The position numbers and the translations under genes were made by a program. Below are positions 36,501-51,500 of a stretch of DNA of 64,000 nucleotides, piece after piece (positions within the stretch are counted from its first letter, which is position 1; each line of letters opens with the position of its first letter). Under the pieces are notes generated by a model that saw only the letters and a list, made by a program, of their open reading frames with translations, searched no databases and had not been told where the DNA came from. The DNA comes from Opisthorchis felineus (lineage: Eukaryota > Platyhelminthes > Trematoda > Opisthorchiida > Opisthorchiidae). Where the stretch lies: positions 335,166 through 399,165 of the forward strand of contig SJOL01009432.1 in assembly GCA_004794785.1 (NCBI GenBank), read 5' to 3'.

Positions 36501-39500
36501 TATTGGAAACAAACAAAAACCTCGTTAAACTATTCAACTGTTTTGAATTTGGAACCATTTGGAGGAACTATAAAGAGTCAGAGGAAGACGACAGTCTGTG
36601 TGAGCTATCCACACACCCTGGAAAACGTCCACGCTGTTGCAGTTATGGATGTTAACCCCATCCTGTAAATGGGCTCAAAAAAGTACGATATTCTTTGATT
36701 CTATCTGTACAGTGAGGAACCCCCGGGTGGCCCAGTAGATTTTCTTCTATTCAGGGGAACAACCGTGCAGTAAATTCACCTAGTGTTTAGCAAACCCTTC
36801 TGCAACCGCATAATCTCACTCATATCTTGCTATTGAATAAACTCCCAAAGCCACCATGTAGTCGAACTGCCCTAACATCCTCTTTAAAGGACCGACCTCA
36901 CATTAACCTAACCGTTTGGGTGACGTAAGGGACATATTCCAATAACCCGCGTGTGCTTAAGATGAATTGGGAAAGATCGTACTTTCCACTAACTGAAACA
37001 AGATTCCAGGTTCAACGTGCTGAGTGAAAATGGTCACTGAATACGTAGAGGTGAGGAATGCCTTTCCTCCCAAATGAAGCATAGGAAAACGTTAACACTC
37101 GAGTCCTATAACCACCCGACCGATGATCTGATAGAGTGAAACACCATACTCTCCTGGACGCCAAGTACAGGCACTGGGTGAGGTGCACTTTCCGTGTGAA
37201 AGCCATACTCGAATGTTAGACCCGGTCAACCAATGTGCTAACAGCTAAACGAGCCAACCAATGTAGATGGTAAAGGAGGCAAGCGGCAGAATTGCTCTAT
37301 CCTCTGAGTAAAACATCACTTTCACACTCAAACGATACATTCAGTTAACCATCACGATGGGAGTTGAACGAACCCTCCTTGTGCTATTTACTCGCGTGAT
37401 GGGATCTACACACGGTAGCAAAACAGACAGAGTCAGCCTAATCATTATAAAGGAACGGTCAGACACCTGCTGTAGAAATAGCAAAACAAAAAGCACGTGA
37501 GGGATACGTCATGATTACGTTCCCTAAGTTCGTGTGTACGGACCAGTTTAAAATTTCCATTGCAACAACAATTTTCTTTGTGCTGCTCCTTCACTTTCCC
37601 TTCGACAGTTTTTGAGGTAACAATACGAGTGTGAGGAGGAAAGCCCTTTGCCTCGGAGTTGTTTATTAGAGAAACGCCAACTAAACAGTTACGGACTATT
37701 GGACAGGAAAGTCAAACTCTCATTTGCCTGTTGTTTTTAAAAACTGAATATCCGTCTTCTTCTTGAACACGTCTTCTTGAACTCTCCTGGATATTCATTG
37801 ACTATCACACAATTGCAAGCGAAAACTGCAAAGTAGTTCCACAAATTCCGTAATAAATCCCACCTTCCATTAGATCAAGGCGGAGTTACGAGAACACACA
37901 TACTATTCGCATGCCTCATCAGTAGTATCCACCGTTACACGAGCTCCGGGTAATAATAATAATAATCAAGAAGCATGGCATACTATAGATAAATGCTCCT
38001 TGTATAACACCACTACCTATGTTAGGAATTTTGGGCTCACTGGAGTCATTGCTTCCTTCCTTGCTGATTAGGAGGTCGCAACTTACAGGCAGGAAGGAAC
38101 AAGAATCGACCTTATGTTGACTGCGTGCTTCACTATCAATTCGCATGGTACCCGTAATGATAAATCACACAAACATGACACTAAAAATAACGCGTAGATT
38201 TCACGGCCATCCATCAGCACCTAGCACAACACCTTACCTGCAAGACTGACAAATAAAATTGCCATCGTTGGGAGCAGACTGATTGCATTCTTTGTGGTAC
38301 GTTGCTGGGCAAGTTTGACACAATACCTGAAGCAAAACAAAAGGGATTTACTTGTACGGCTAGGACACATGAAACTTGAATCCTACGGGAATATAAACAG
38401 TGAAGCTAAAGCTGAAAATTTTTCAGTTGGTGAAACGAGCCATTTGGTCGGTGGAGAATGCAAATCAACGATGTGACGGTAGCCTTGTCCTAATGAACCC
38501 TTTTTGAGAGGGTCCGTTGAAGTGTAGGCGGTTGGTCAATAAGCAATAGGCTAACCCCCTGCACTGAAGTTAGCATTCTCAAACAAGTTTGAGTGAACCA
38601 TGAACCAATGAATGAACCGATGGGCCATAAGTCATCGGACTTCAAAAGTTTTGAATGGAGGCTCGCGGTGATCGGAATATGGAGAACGAACATCACGTGT
38701 ATTTCTTCGAAGGATTCCACCACCACAAAATCAGAGACTTGGCAATTAATGGATGTTATTAGGAAATATTTGGCCAAATTCCAGGAAGCTCAGACACATG
38801 AAGATTTTCGCCCTTATTGGAACGCACCAGATAGGAGTACAGAAACAAATTTCTCAAAATTGTGTTTGGAGTTTCAGGCAGTTTAGCTTCTCCTTCGACC
38901 AACCGTTGAATTAATCTGACTACTGGAAAATAGAGGACAGTTGGTACTACCGATTAACGTGAAGGGGTTCCGAATCTTACTGACTAACGAGTCTGCAATG
39001 ACGCACTACACCGCAAGAACCCTAAGGGGCACCAATCTAATTATTATTATTACACTTCCGAAGGGCTAATTTCCGGTGGAAGCCAGAAAAAGAAGTAGGG
39101 TCACATAGAAAAGTGGAAGTAACCAGAAGTCAGACGGTACAGTGCCAAGCATTCTTCAATCACGTGATTAAGATCATCCAACCACATGTTAACTGGCTGG
39201 AAGGTGGCCGGTCCGACTATTGCTACGGATTCGTGAGAGGTGCCCCACGGATGATACCCAGTATGGATGAAACAGCTCTTTGGCTTTTCAGAATAGATTG
39301 ACTTCTCTTGCACAATGAACCCTCTAATAGCATTTCAAGATCTCCTTACACTACCATCTCCTATAAGAACCACTCTGGGACATCAGTGAAAAACCTATCG
39401 GAAAATTAACGAAAACCAGGCAGATTTTATAGTTTCTTTAAGGAAGCAGGCACGAGTACGAAGGGATGTCGAATTTCAAGGAATCTGTTAAGGTTATTAC

Positions 39501-42500
39501 GGATATTCAAGTACTGTTCTAAGGCACACCCAGCAGTAGGAGTCATATCAGTGACAAATCTTCGATTGTTCAGAACCAGAAAATTCCACCAAGAAAGTAA
39601 TCCAGAGAGTCCGGACCGAATTCAAATGAACTGCTATGTCGGAAAGTGGCTCTTGGCCTGGCCACGTAATATAATGGAAAACAACGCAAGATGCGCAAAC
39701 CCAGTAACAGGTGGTTTCAGTGAAAACGCGACAGATTCTCATGGTGAATGTAGCACGAAGTCCTAGGAGAAACAGAATCAACAGTGAAAGTGTCTTACGC
39801 AGGAAAGTAAGACACACAAGAAAGCTACACAGTTTATATTAGTGTGTGACCAGACCACGGTCAGCTCGTATTATATCCCGTTAGTTCGCTCCTCCTAAAC
39901 CAACAAGGCCTAGGCGACTAAAGATCCATCGCAACTTTTCTAAGCCCTCTTACCCTGGACCAACCATACCCCCTACAGATCGTACAATCCTGTGAGTTAG
40001 TTGTCAAGTTGGCAAGTTGTTTGCCTGTGACATCAGTGCTCTACTGGCCAACCCAAAGCCAGTGAAACCTGCTCCGACGAACTCAGCACATCGACCTGAA
40101 CAGGGAAAACAATACTCCGAACTAGAGATTGGAAGACAGTAGCTAATGGTTTTAACAAAGTACCTTATCCGCAGCTATAGTATTGAAACACTGGAAGCAC
40201 CAGTTTGGATGTTGAGTTTTAAAACCATGGGCCGAAACCAAAGTGTCTTCGTAGTGTCGTGGACAAACAATATGGGACAACGACACCTCTGCGGATCCGG
40301 CAGGCGTACACAAATCACCGGTGTGGAAAGCAGCTGGACACCTGGAAGATAAGAAAACCATGCAATGAGAGAATATCAACAATTTTTCACAGCAGTATGG
40401 AAATGAATATCCGTTAGTCACAAAAGATTTGAAATCCAGCAGTCAATGAGAATATGTGCACACTAGCTGGACGGCAATTGGCATGATGGTTGAGACCAGG
40501 GGACTTGAAGCATGAGCTTTGATTGGCTGACGTGATGATCCGTATACGGCCAGAGACTGACCGAAAAGTTAGGCCCAAGCCCATGTCAGTAAAAAATAAT
40601 ATATTGGAGCTTACGGGGAATTTTGTAGTTAGTCAACCCCAGCTCCAAGAATTCAGAGGTTCCGCATGAAGGTTACTAAAGAGGATTAGCTGTAGGAGCT
40701 GCTAGAATCCTCTCAACAAAACTTTCTCGATAGAACCGCCGACATATAGTAGGATCCCATTCCAGTGACCTGGTTAAGACTGGAAGGTGTTCATTGTGAC
40801 GAGAATACACAGAAATCATCCTCGAAAACGCCCTGTTTAAAATAAAGTGGAAGAACTGGAGAATCTGCGACGATGTGTGGAAGAAACATCCAACACGCAA
40901 AAAGTAACCAAGTGTAGGTGTGAAGATTTTAGTTACAAACAGTTATGACTTGTCATATTTCGTGTATAGTATTTCACCCGACCTAAAGCTGTCACCTTGT
41001 CGTGGTGGTCGGGCTTCTGTGCTTCAATGATCCTGCGGACTATACTGGACGGAACTCAGTTCCTCAAGGTTCAACCATGCCAGGAAGGCCAACGGGGAGC
41101 AGCCCGACGAAGAACAGCGAGTCCCCGTACTGCGAGAAATCGTATTACGAGGTAGTCTGGAGGTAAAGTCGTACTGTCCTCTGCGACTGGAGTGTGAAGG
41201 CAGTAAGGCGTTTCCCCTAGGCAACCAGCATGTCCACTTTCATGGAAGCAGCGATGCTGCCTTCCCTCGAGGAAGGACGGGTTAGAAAAGGTCGGCCCGA
41301 AAAACCGCACACTCCGATCGCCCAACGGTTGACCTTGACTGCCGGTGTATTATTCAATACGGTCGAAATACTTTTAAAACCAAAGAGCCCGGTGCTGCTC
41401 AAAAGGCGCCTGCTGTGCACAGCTGCATTAGAAGTGAGACAGTAATGCCTTACTCCCTGCGTCCTCGGGCCAGGCCGGCCCCCTGCAGCTAAGTGGGTCT
41501 GACTATTGAGTCATGGGCTCCAGGTAGGATCCTCCCAGAAGAACCTAACAGCCGCTGTCTCGCAGTTCAGACTTTTGAGTCAAAGGCTCAATGTGGGGCA
41601 CTTCAACTAGACCCCCTTCTTCGGCTTGAGCAACCAGGAAGTATCATTTGCTCTTGCAACTCTTCGCTCACCGGCCTTCTCCCACAGTCCCTCCACACCC
41701 ATCGTACAATGCAACGCAATCAACCCATCTGCCAGTCCCGTAGCCACTACCGTGTCTAGACCGTCGCCCAGCAAAATAAACCAAAAAAATAACTGACTAA
41801 CCCCAAAAGATCTGATCCAAGTTGCAACCTTTAATGTCCATACTCTATGTCAAATTGGGCAACAGGCATCCTTTGCTGAAACCTCGCTTTTCCCCTCTGT
41901 CTATGTATGTTGTGTCTCCGAAACACGTACACAAGATCGTACTTCGGTCGTTTATCTCAAGCCGCTTAAGACGAGCTCAGATGTTCGACATTTCACTCTT
42001 CGGGTATCCGGTGATCCTGACGCAATGGCTCGTGGCATCAACGGTGTGAGAGTGGTACTCAGCTCCAAGGCTGAAAGCGCCTTACTGGACTGGATCCCAG
42101 TGAACAGTCATCTTTCCGCTGTGCGGTTGTCTGGCTCAATTAATATCAATGCAGGTAGATGTGGTGAATGGTGTTTATTTGTCGTATCCACATACGCCCC
42201 GACAGACGGCAGTTCTGAGACTGAAGACGGGTTTTATCAAGATCTGTCACGACTGCTTCGGTCGGCTAGAAGGACGGATATCGTAATCCTGGTGGGTGAT
42301 ATGGATGCCCGAGTTGGACAACTAAGTCCGGAAGAAGCGTAATTGGGTGATAGATTTGGAGTCGATCCTGACCGTACGGATGATAGGGAGCGGCTTCTTC
42401 AGTTGTGTGCAGATCATCGTCTGTTCCTGGCCAGTAAGAACTTCCAACACAAACGTCCACATCGAGTGATTTGAAGGCCACCTACCACAAGACAGCCGTG

Positions 42501-45500
42501 GACTCAATTGGACCATATGGCTATCAGTTACCGATGGAGAGCCTCAGTTAAGGATTGTCGTTCCTCCTGGGGTACGCAACTTGACTCTGATCACGCCATC
42601 GTGCGGGCCCGCTTTAGCACTTCGCTCTCCGCCAGCACTACGCGTGCCGAAAGAGGACAGCTCCGTTCATCTACTTCGACAAGTTTCAGTAGCTGAAGAG
42701 TATCGAGCTGATCTGGCTAGAAAGCTACTGGAAACGCACACTCATGTGGACGACGAAGATTGCTTGGAGGATGAATGGAGGCGAGTTAAAGAAGCTATGC
42801 TCTCAGTTTTCAGAACTGTTTGTCCAAGCCATCTGACTCGACTAAATGAACACTGGATATCTTCGAGATCAGCAGATCTTATTGCTGCCAGAAAGGCCAT
42901 ACCAGCAACTATCGACTACGATGGCGCCTACAGATCCCTCAAACACCGGATAATCAGGAGCTTGAAAGATGACAAAGAAGGCTGGTGGATTTCGAAGGCC
43001 CAGGAGGTGGAGAAGGCGTTCGCTGCAGGCAATGGCCGCGCTCTATTTCAGCTGATCCGATCAATCGGTCAAAAGAAGACGAGTGTCAGCGAAACGATAT
43101 GCGAAGAAGACGGGACGGTAATTCACTCCCTCAATCGTCGTCTTGAGCGATGGGCTGAGCACTTCAAAGAACAGTTCAGCTGGTCTCCTTCAATGCAACC
43201 GCTGGAAGAACTCAGTGGGCCTGAATTGAACATCGACAACAGCCCGCCATCAAAAACAGAAATCCAGTGTGAGATATCAATCGTCCAACGCGGCAAGACA
43301 CCAGACCCGGATGGTCTGCACCCTGCACTCTTCAAAGAAGGTGGTGAAAAGTCTGACAACCATACTGCAGAAGATTTGGAACAAAAACAGAATACTAGCC
43401 GAATGAAGTTCCTCGACCGTCAAAAAGGGAGCAAGAACGTCATGTGAAAATCCCCGTGATACCAGCCTGGTATCCGTCACATTTCAGGTGCTCGCTGAAA
43501 TTATTTTGTGTAGGCTGATCGATTATCGCGAGAGACACTCGTGAGAATCAAGCTGGGTTTCGGCCTGGCCGAGGATGCACCGACCATATCTTTACCTTGA
43601 GAAAATATCTTGAACAGCGCCACTCCTTCAAACGTCCCACGCTGGTCGTTTTTCGCGATCTGAGAGCTGCTTTTGATTTTGTCGATCATCAGAAACTTTG
43701 GCGGTATCTGGCAATCAAAGGTGTCCCTTCCAAATTTATATCCCTTATGAGGGCACTGTATGCGAACCCCTGTGGGCACGTACAATTATACGGCAAGCTT
43801 TCGCCTGACTTCACCATGTCTAGTAGGGTAATACAAGGCCGCTCTCTCTCTCACCTTTCCTCTTCAACTTTTTTATTGATGTGCCGCTTGAGACCCTTCT
43901 GCCTGCCTCTGAAAATTTCGGAGGTCGAAATGCACCCGGGACGTTCGCTCACAGACACTGAGCATGCGGACGATATTGCTCTCCTTCGCTCAGATGCTTC
44001 AAAGGTGTACGCCATTTGAAATAACCCAAATAACTCTGCCGCACGGTTTGGTACGTTCTTCACACCTGCAAAGTGTAAAGTGCTGCTACAAGACTGGGTG
44101 GGAACAAACCCAAACCTCATGCTTGCAGGCGAGCCAATAGATGTGGTAGGTAAATTTGTTTACCTGAGCAGTTGTATAAGTTTCGGTGCAGTGGATGGAG
44201 ATGAGATTACTTCTCAAATCTGGAAGGCCAGGACAGCTTTTACCAACCTTCGGCACCCACGGCGCCGACTTGACGTCAGTTTGTCTGTCAAGGGCGGTGT
44301 GATCAATACTGATCAGAAACGTGGCCTCAACGCGCAGAGAACATACGAAAGATGCCAGTGTTTGACCATCGGTGTCTCCGAAGCATTGGTCCGGTCTGGT
44401 GCGAACATCGGATTACTAATGCTGATGGCCCAGATGGTCGCAGGAAGGAGATCTCTCACGATAGATGAATTACTGACGCTTCATAGGTTATGCTGGTTAG
44501 GACATGTGCTCCGCATGCTAGAAGACCGTCTGCCTCGCAGGGCTCTTTTCACCCAGCCCTGTGCTGAGTGGAAGCGACCGAGAGATGGACAAAGAATTAT
44601 GAAAACTCTAACCAGTAAACTTAGTCGGTTCCACATCTGCCGGCCCCCTGGATGGGGACCCCAAGACTCAACTCAGCAATGGTTAATGACTGACAGAAAT
44701 GGCCCAATCGCGCAGTCAGTGGCGCAAGTCCATCAAAGCTATCGCCTTCAATGCGTAGCTAACTGAACATGCCATTGCCTCCAAGGTTTGGCCGTATCTC
44801 ATCCACTCTCCCACTTTCCGATGATCGAAGGTGTAGCAGCTGGAACCAATGTGCCCACGGTACACGGCTTACAGCTGATAAACTGATTGATTGTATAGTA
44901 ATTTCGCAAAGAAATTCAACGCCATCCAATCCCCGCATACATTCATCCTAATAACCTCTACAGGAAAATAAAGTTCCACCCAATTTAAACCGAAACGCAG
45001 CTAATGTGTTCGGGATGGGTTCAAATTCTTGACTATAGGGCCCCATTTCACGGACTCCGAGCCACACCCGTGTTCATTACATCATGTGAAAGAAGTAATG
45101 AAAACACATTACCAACTTGATAGATCCTACGATTATTCGCTCTAACAGGGGTCATGAAAGAATTCAGTGTGACGGAAAATCGCAGTAACTAAATCCACGG
45201 CAATTATAGAATCTTCACACACACACACTCCAGACGACAGTCGCTCTACGAATTCGAGGCGGTGGTGGATATAAATGATGCGTGAATACAGTGGTATCAA
45301 AGGACTTTTAAACGGGGAGATAGGGAGGTGAGCTATGCACTGAAGGAAATAACTTGAACTAAGCGCGCGACTGGGTCACGTCTGTCAGTATCTCTAGCCA
45401 TTGATGTATCCCACCTCAGGGTCCCCATCCAGGGAGCTGCGTAATGATCGGCGCAGCTGAGTTTGCTAGTAATGGTTTCACACTTTACTGCCAAATCATT

Positions 45501-48500
45501 GCTTGATCCCCCTGGCTCGTTTCCACCCTTAATGTATGCGGTTGTGTGAAAAGGGCTCGCCGAGGAAGTCGGTCGACTGACATACGAAGCACATGACCAA
45601 GCCAAAGTAACCTATGGAGTGTGGTCAGTTCAACTGTGCGAGCGAGTCATTTCTTCCGAAAGCCACTCGACGTACTTCACCATTACTGATCCGATTTTCC
45701 AACCAGACAAGTGGAATAATTCGAAGACACCGATGGTCAAACACTGGAATTTCCTAACGTCGTCAGCCCGCAGCGGTCAGGTTTCTGACCCAGATAACAA
45801 TATGGGACGCACTGAAGCATTGTAAACTGGACCTATGACAAATAAGTTGATCTGACGTCTGCGCTACAGGTGATACAGATTCACAAAAATTTCTCTGGCC
45901 TTACCAGTACGCACGGAAATATCGTTTTGGTCAGACTATCGGCACTGATACACCTAAATAGGTAGAGAAATTTGTCTACTGCCTCAACCAAACCCTCCGA
46001 AAGCATAAGGTCCAACTTCTAGCCTGCCCAATCTTGCAATACCACTCCACACTTTGCAGACGTGAAGCGCATACCGAACCAATGTACAATTATTTAGATT
46101 ATTTAATATTATCTGCGTTACCATGGCATCAGTTCTAAGAAGAGCTATGTCTTCCGTGTATTCAATATACGCGAACGAACGCTTGGATCATTTCGACCCC
46201 ACAGGCGTTAAAGGCCGAGGGTGAGTCTCCATAATCATATCGATGGCGAATTGGAGGGGAAAGGGAAAACAGGACAGCCCTGCCTGACACCACTTGATGT
46301 AGTGAACTCAAATGGAAGCTTCCCGTAGACATTCAGGCGCCCGTGGGAGTTTACGTACAGCGCCTTACGGAGGAGGACAGCTTTGCTCCATAGATAGTGT
46401 CATAGTGCATGATGGTTTACAGAGTCAAAAGCAGCTTTCAAGTCAAGGAAGACCACCATTGTTGGTTACTGGAAACAGTACCACTCTTTATCTCAGAGTA
46501 AATAGAATAAACAAAGGTGGTGATGCTTACACCCGTCTGTAAAAATAGTGACGAACTTATGAGAAGGAAGCCATCGTACTACATATTTGACCGTAAGGTA
46601 GTCAAGGGAGTGATGGCAAGATGGAAACGTGGGAGTAACATAAAAACAGACTACCGAGAATAAATAAGTAGCACAAAATTATAAGGAATCCATAGATGCC
46701 CAGCTCAGCTGGAGACATTCCAAGCGAGCGCTGCGGTAACGGTGCCCTCTGCCCATTACACAAGCAAGTAAATACGGAATCCCATACTAAAATGGGACCA
46801 CCTGTTTAGAAGACCAATATGACGGTTGCACCATTCAAAAGAACGAATACCGTGTTATGGTAATGGGTCCAACTCGTGAGGTCGTCCACGACGAAACTTT
46901 CTTTACGTGGTTTGTTGCTTCAACTGAGTACCAGTATTAGCGAAATACATCCATTTGCGTACCAGTTTGGTTTCTACGGGAGACCCAAATGAATCCCAGC
47001 TGAATCTCTCGTTCATGATGTTTTTCTTCGACTGAATGTGCTGCACCAGGCCGCCTCACGAGTATCAGTATGTTTTATCAGTATTCATGCACCACAGTAC
47101 CAAAGGTGTCACTATCGGCGACTTTGGAGACGAGTCAAGATTACGATTCTGGCTTCGCTCTGTACACACGAACAACGATATTCAACAATCTAATACGGTT
47201 GTGGATATAGGTGCACCATCATAAAAAGGAATTAAAAGAAATCGGGAAGTATGGTACTCAAACGTACCGCACACACTGAAGCAGAGGATTCTCTGATGTG
47301 GTCGGCTGGGGAGCAGACGGGTCTCGTTCCAACCAGCAGGTCTGGCAACAGTGTGCAGGACAGCGAATCAGCTGGAAGGCTGAGGAACGACTGGTTTTGT
47401 GTTCGGATAAGGATGGCCTGCATACGGTTCCCGGCCATTCGAGCACGCAGTCTCGGTGAAAATGTCGACCACAATCCCGAACCTACAGCAGGAAAAACAA
47501 ATAGTGTGAGATGATCAACGCGATTCAACGTACGCCGCTAACGAAGAAACGGCATCTACTACTGAACCACCATCGCTACATCTTCCATCAACGCTTGTCA
47601 GTGAGCACTGAAGGATCTGTCGCTCAGTGGACTTAGAAGTAGAGAGGACAGACAGAACGATAATCACTCACTGATAATCACCACCATTCAGTTATGGTGG
47701 TACGCGCAGCAAGTAGATCGGCATGACGGAGGGAGTACAGCTAAAGAAAGTAGTGAACAACCACACCATATCTTTCGACCAGTAGGTTGAAAACGACCTA
47801 TCACTCAGCTAATATTTTCGTGTACATGCTATCATTAGCGAATGTCAAAAACGCAGGTGAGGTTTTCTTCACAAGCAAAAAAGTGCAACCAAAAAGTGCA
47901 AAAAAGTGATCCCCTACGCCAAACATTGTAAACATAAAGGTGACCAAGTAGTCTATGGATGCGCGAACAAATATGACGATATTCTGAAGTCAAATGAAAG
48001 AATCACCTTCCAACTATCAATGCTCCTGACTTTCACCAAGGCTCACGGACAAAAGGAGCATTATCTCAGTGTTTTAAACAAACTCAAGTCGGGTTGAAGC
48101 TAGAACAACGACGCTTCAGCATTTAAAGTTAAAAATGCTGTGCCGTGGACGACGTCCTCTTCCAACCAGCCTGCTGAAGGGTTTATATGGTTTCACAAAA
48201 AAACAAAAAAGGTTGTACATGCCATTGATAATACTTTAGCTGGTAGCATCGGTAGTGCAAACTAAGAATACCTCCTCCTCTGAAATACTGTACGCAGTCC
48301 ATATTTCCTGTTTTGGTTAAACAGCGTTTCTCAAGCTGGTAGTTGGGCTCTCGTGAGGGGGGAGAGCTTTCTTCATTGTGCATTATGCACATACGTTTCA
48401 AACAGAACTGCACCACTGCGGAACATAGATACGTGGTTCTAGGTATGAAATGCACGATCAATAAAGGGTTTTACAAGTGAGGCCATAAAGTAGGTACTTA

Positions 48501-51500
48501 ATCACCGACCATCCCCCATAACGGTGTTCCAAAACTCTGCAATGCGTTTTTACCAGAAGGTCGATCGTAAACTTAGGCCTTGTTCATCAGTTTGCCCTCG
48601 TTTTTTATTCTCCAGCATTGCATATCATATTATCACATTTGTTTTAACCTTGGGACAGTCCCCGGATCATTTATATGGATGCCAAAAAAGAAAACCTATA
48701 CAAGATGGTCGCATTTAGAATACCCATCCATTTTCACATTTCGGGTTTCGTATTTCCAGTAGCACGCTGATCCGCTCCCTGTAACTCATAGCTGACGGGT
48801 TTCCGGGTTTTCCTCGCAGAATCTATCTGTCTTCTTCGACAGACAAACTAACGAGGGCTATAGACATCACTTGAAGTGGTTCTGTGACGCAGTTCATAAG
48901 CATGTGGTGCTTGCCTACTCTGATTCCATCTCAGACCGTTCTTATTCTCTTGTCTGAACTTATTACTATATCTGACTGGAGGCTACCAATGATTTCATTT
49001 CCAAAGAATTCCTTATTAATGACGGCCAGCCGGGTTAATCCTTTCGGAACGCGGTACACAAACAAATCCGGCTAGTTTTAAGTTAAGCAATGCCAAATTT
49101 GGCGGAGGACACCAGAGTATTGTAATCCTCGTTAACTGCTATAAAACTCATAGTTGTGTGGTCTACTAAGCCTGGTCTGCTAAACCATGGAAACCGGTAA
49201 GAACACTGTCCGAAAAGTGGATCCAGCAACGGTTGGGTAGCTTCAAAAATGAAAAAAATTGAACTAATAATTATTTATCAAGAGAGGGACATTAGAATAA
49301 ATAAGCCAATAGGACAAGCAGGTAACTGGTACACTTAGTTGGTCCCACTTGAGTTAATAATCGGGGACCAATAGTTGAGCATTCAGATTCATTTAGAAGA
49401 GTTCGACTTTGCCCATCCTCCGGTCTAATTCCTTCGGGTTTATATCGGGTTGCGCACGCAGTTCAGCGCAAACCGCATCGTAGATTCCCTTTGACGCGCA
49501 TCGTTCGATGTGACAGGTAGATCCGGAAACATATCACCCCACTGTATGGATTTCCAGACACGCGTTTAAGGAAAACAGGCTCGCATCTAAAAAAACATCT
49601 ATGAAACAGCTTGTTAAAGTTTTTGCTACCACTAGACTGCCTGAACATTTAAACGGTAACGCGCTCATACTCATACGAAGTGACTGAAGAGGGAATGTCC
49701 ACTGCATGAATTAGCTGTGAATCCACACAATATACACAAACTAAGGAGTGTGACAGAAACGTACCGGACATAAATACAGGCAATTCAGATTTCCTTTTGC
49801 CTTTGGGTCTGCCGGTTTACCACAAATAGTGCAAAGATAATCACCACTCAAGCATTCAGAGCATTTGAACTTGTCTGGACGATTGTTATCTGGAAAGAAA
49901 AAGTGGTTAACTAGTTAGGATTGAACCATTCAAAAAAGGGAATCAGGAAAACACAGCATGAAGGACAATACCTTGCTACTTCGAACATTTTATCTACACA
50001 TTGAAGCCAAGTGCGGTTTGGTGTGGTGCGTCAAAGCTGCGACTTTTTATACCTTTTGTCAAACGACAAAAACGGACGTAAAGCCTAAGGTTTGCAGTGC
50101 TGATATCGTTTAGATGAAAGCTGAACACACGCCAACCTGATGAACCTCGCCAGCAAGCCCACGGAATCGGTCTACAAGTACACACTGTAGCATGTTTATA
50201 CGCCCAGAAAAGTGCATGAAAGTACACTAAGGATTCGCCCCGGTTATGATACTACTTATAGGGCTGTTGTAAAACCTTCGACAGACCACGACCTTTCCAG
50301 AGTTCATCCGGCAAGTGTGGTCCTCGAAGCTTCATCTGGCTTATTTCGTACTTGAACACCAGATTGGACAACTAGGAAATTAGTCATTTACAAACGAAAG
50401 TTATGTTAACGCGAGGCATGATAGTCTGCGGTTTGTAGTAGTGTTTTCCATATCTGTTCGTCTCTCACTGTAATAGCCGTAGCGAACACTGTCACACGAC
50501 GTTCGTTCAGCTGTGGTGATTGGATTATCATGTACAAAGCTCCAGCGACATGCAATTTCAGTTGGCTAATCTAAAAAGGGTGTTTGTAAGAGCCGTCAGC
50601 AAAGGAAGTGCTAAAACGGGGTAGACCACAAGTTAAGCAGCATCACTCTACCTTAACCTGCGGGAATGTTCGGTTAGTTAGACTTTCGACGGTTGTAGAA
50701 TTTCGTTTCTGAGTTAATTACGGTTTCTGAAGTAAACCGTTGCCTTATGGTGGGCACATGAGAGTTTTTCTGGCAGTCGTGACCCGACTTAACCTAAACC
50801 AGTAAGATGCACATATTCGGACCACTGACGGAGCATGTAGTGAATTCGAAGGGTACAACTTCAGCAGTGCTGGGGGTGAGGAAGAGTTGGAATGTACCTG
50901 GTGGTGGTGGTGTTTTGTATCGCATGCAGGATGGGTGTACCAAACGGCCGCAAGGCCCGAGACACTTCACCATTTGACCGGGAACATTGGAATAGACTTC
51001 ACACGCCGGACATACTGGTTGCCATCGATATTGCGCCGGAGAGACGATAAGACGATGGATCTCGATGTCCAACTCGCGTGGTTCGTCGCCGCTTTTTGCA
51101 GATCCATCTGTGGGTTTCTTCTACAGTAATAGATAGAGGAAAGACAAAAAGTAAAGGATTATTTTCACGCAAAAATAACATTACACAGGAATCCCGATAA
51201 TGTTATGTGGTTGGGGAGTGAAGAATAACGTTGTGATTTAGACTGACTGTGGCAAAAATTATTTGCTCTTGAGTAATTCGCTACTCACAATCTTATCACG
51301 GCAATGTTTCTGGTAAGGCGAAGGATTACTAGGTCGACAGAACAGTGGATGTCTGACTGGAAGAGCCAGTTCACGACTAAATTCAAACCATCCAATCGGC
51401 ATAAAAATGATCCCACAGCCCACATTGTGTGTAGCCAGTTGGAGCTCAGTTAGTCGTGTATGAGGTATCTTCGATGACAAAAAAAACAGTAGTCCTGCAC

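Larger units (their letters stand above)
38238..51120 (-). other. NSD exons 6-10: tandem PHD finger block
   Basis: Exon 6 opens the first finger (CPACEVYSN, then [15 protein letters not shown]), exon 7 closes it ([18 protein letters not shown]) and starts the next. Exon 8 holds [25 protein letters not shown] and LLQCVR. Exon 9 continues [23 protein letters not shown] and NWCFQC, and exon 10 ends with [14 protein letters not shown] and FICQSC. This order matches the PHD1-PHD3 block of NSD1-3, read-out modules for histone tails. The introns run from 1.0 to 6.9 kb; the longest (40342-47267) holds two LINE copies. Confidence 0.9.

Noticed and set aside
42581..43447. Large 288-codon plus-strand frame as a host gene
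   Set aside because: It is the linker region of an RTE-like LINE; upstream endonuclease and downstream reverse transcriptase motifs flank it.
47258..47528. Plus-strand frame 47251-47514 as a gene
   Set aside because: It is antisense to NSD exon 8, whose zinc-binding residues and in-phase splice sites are convincing.
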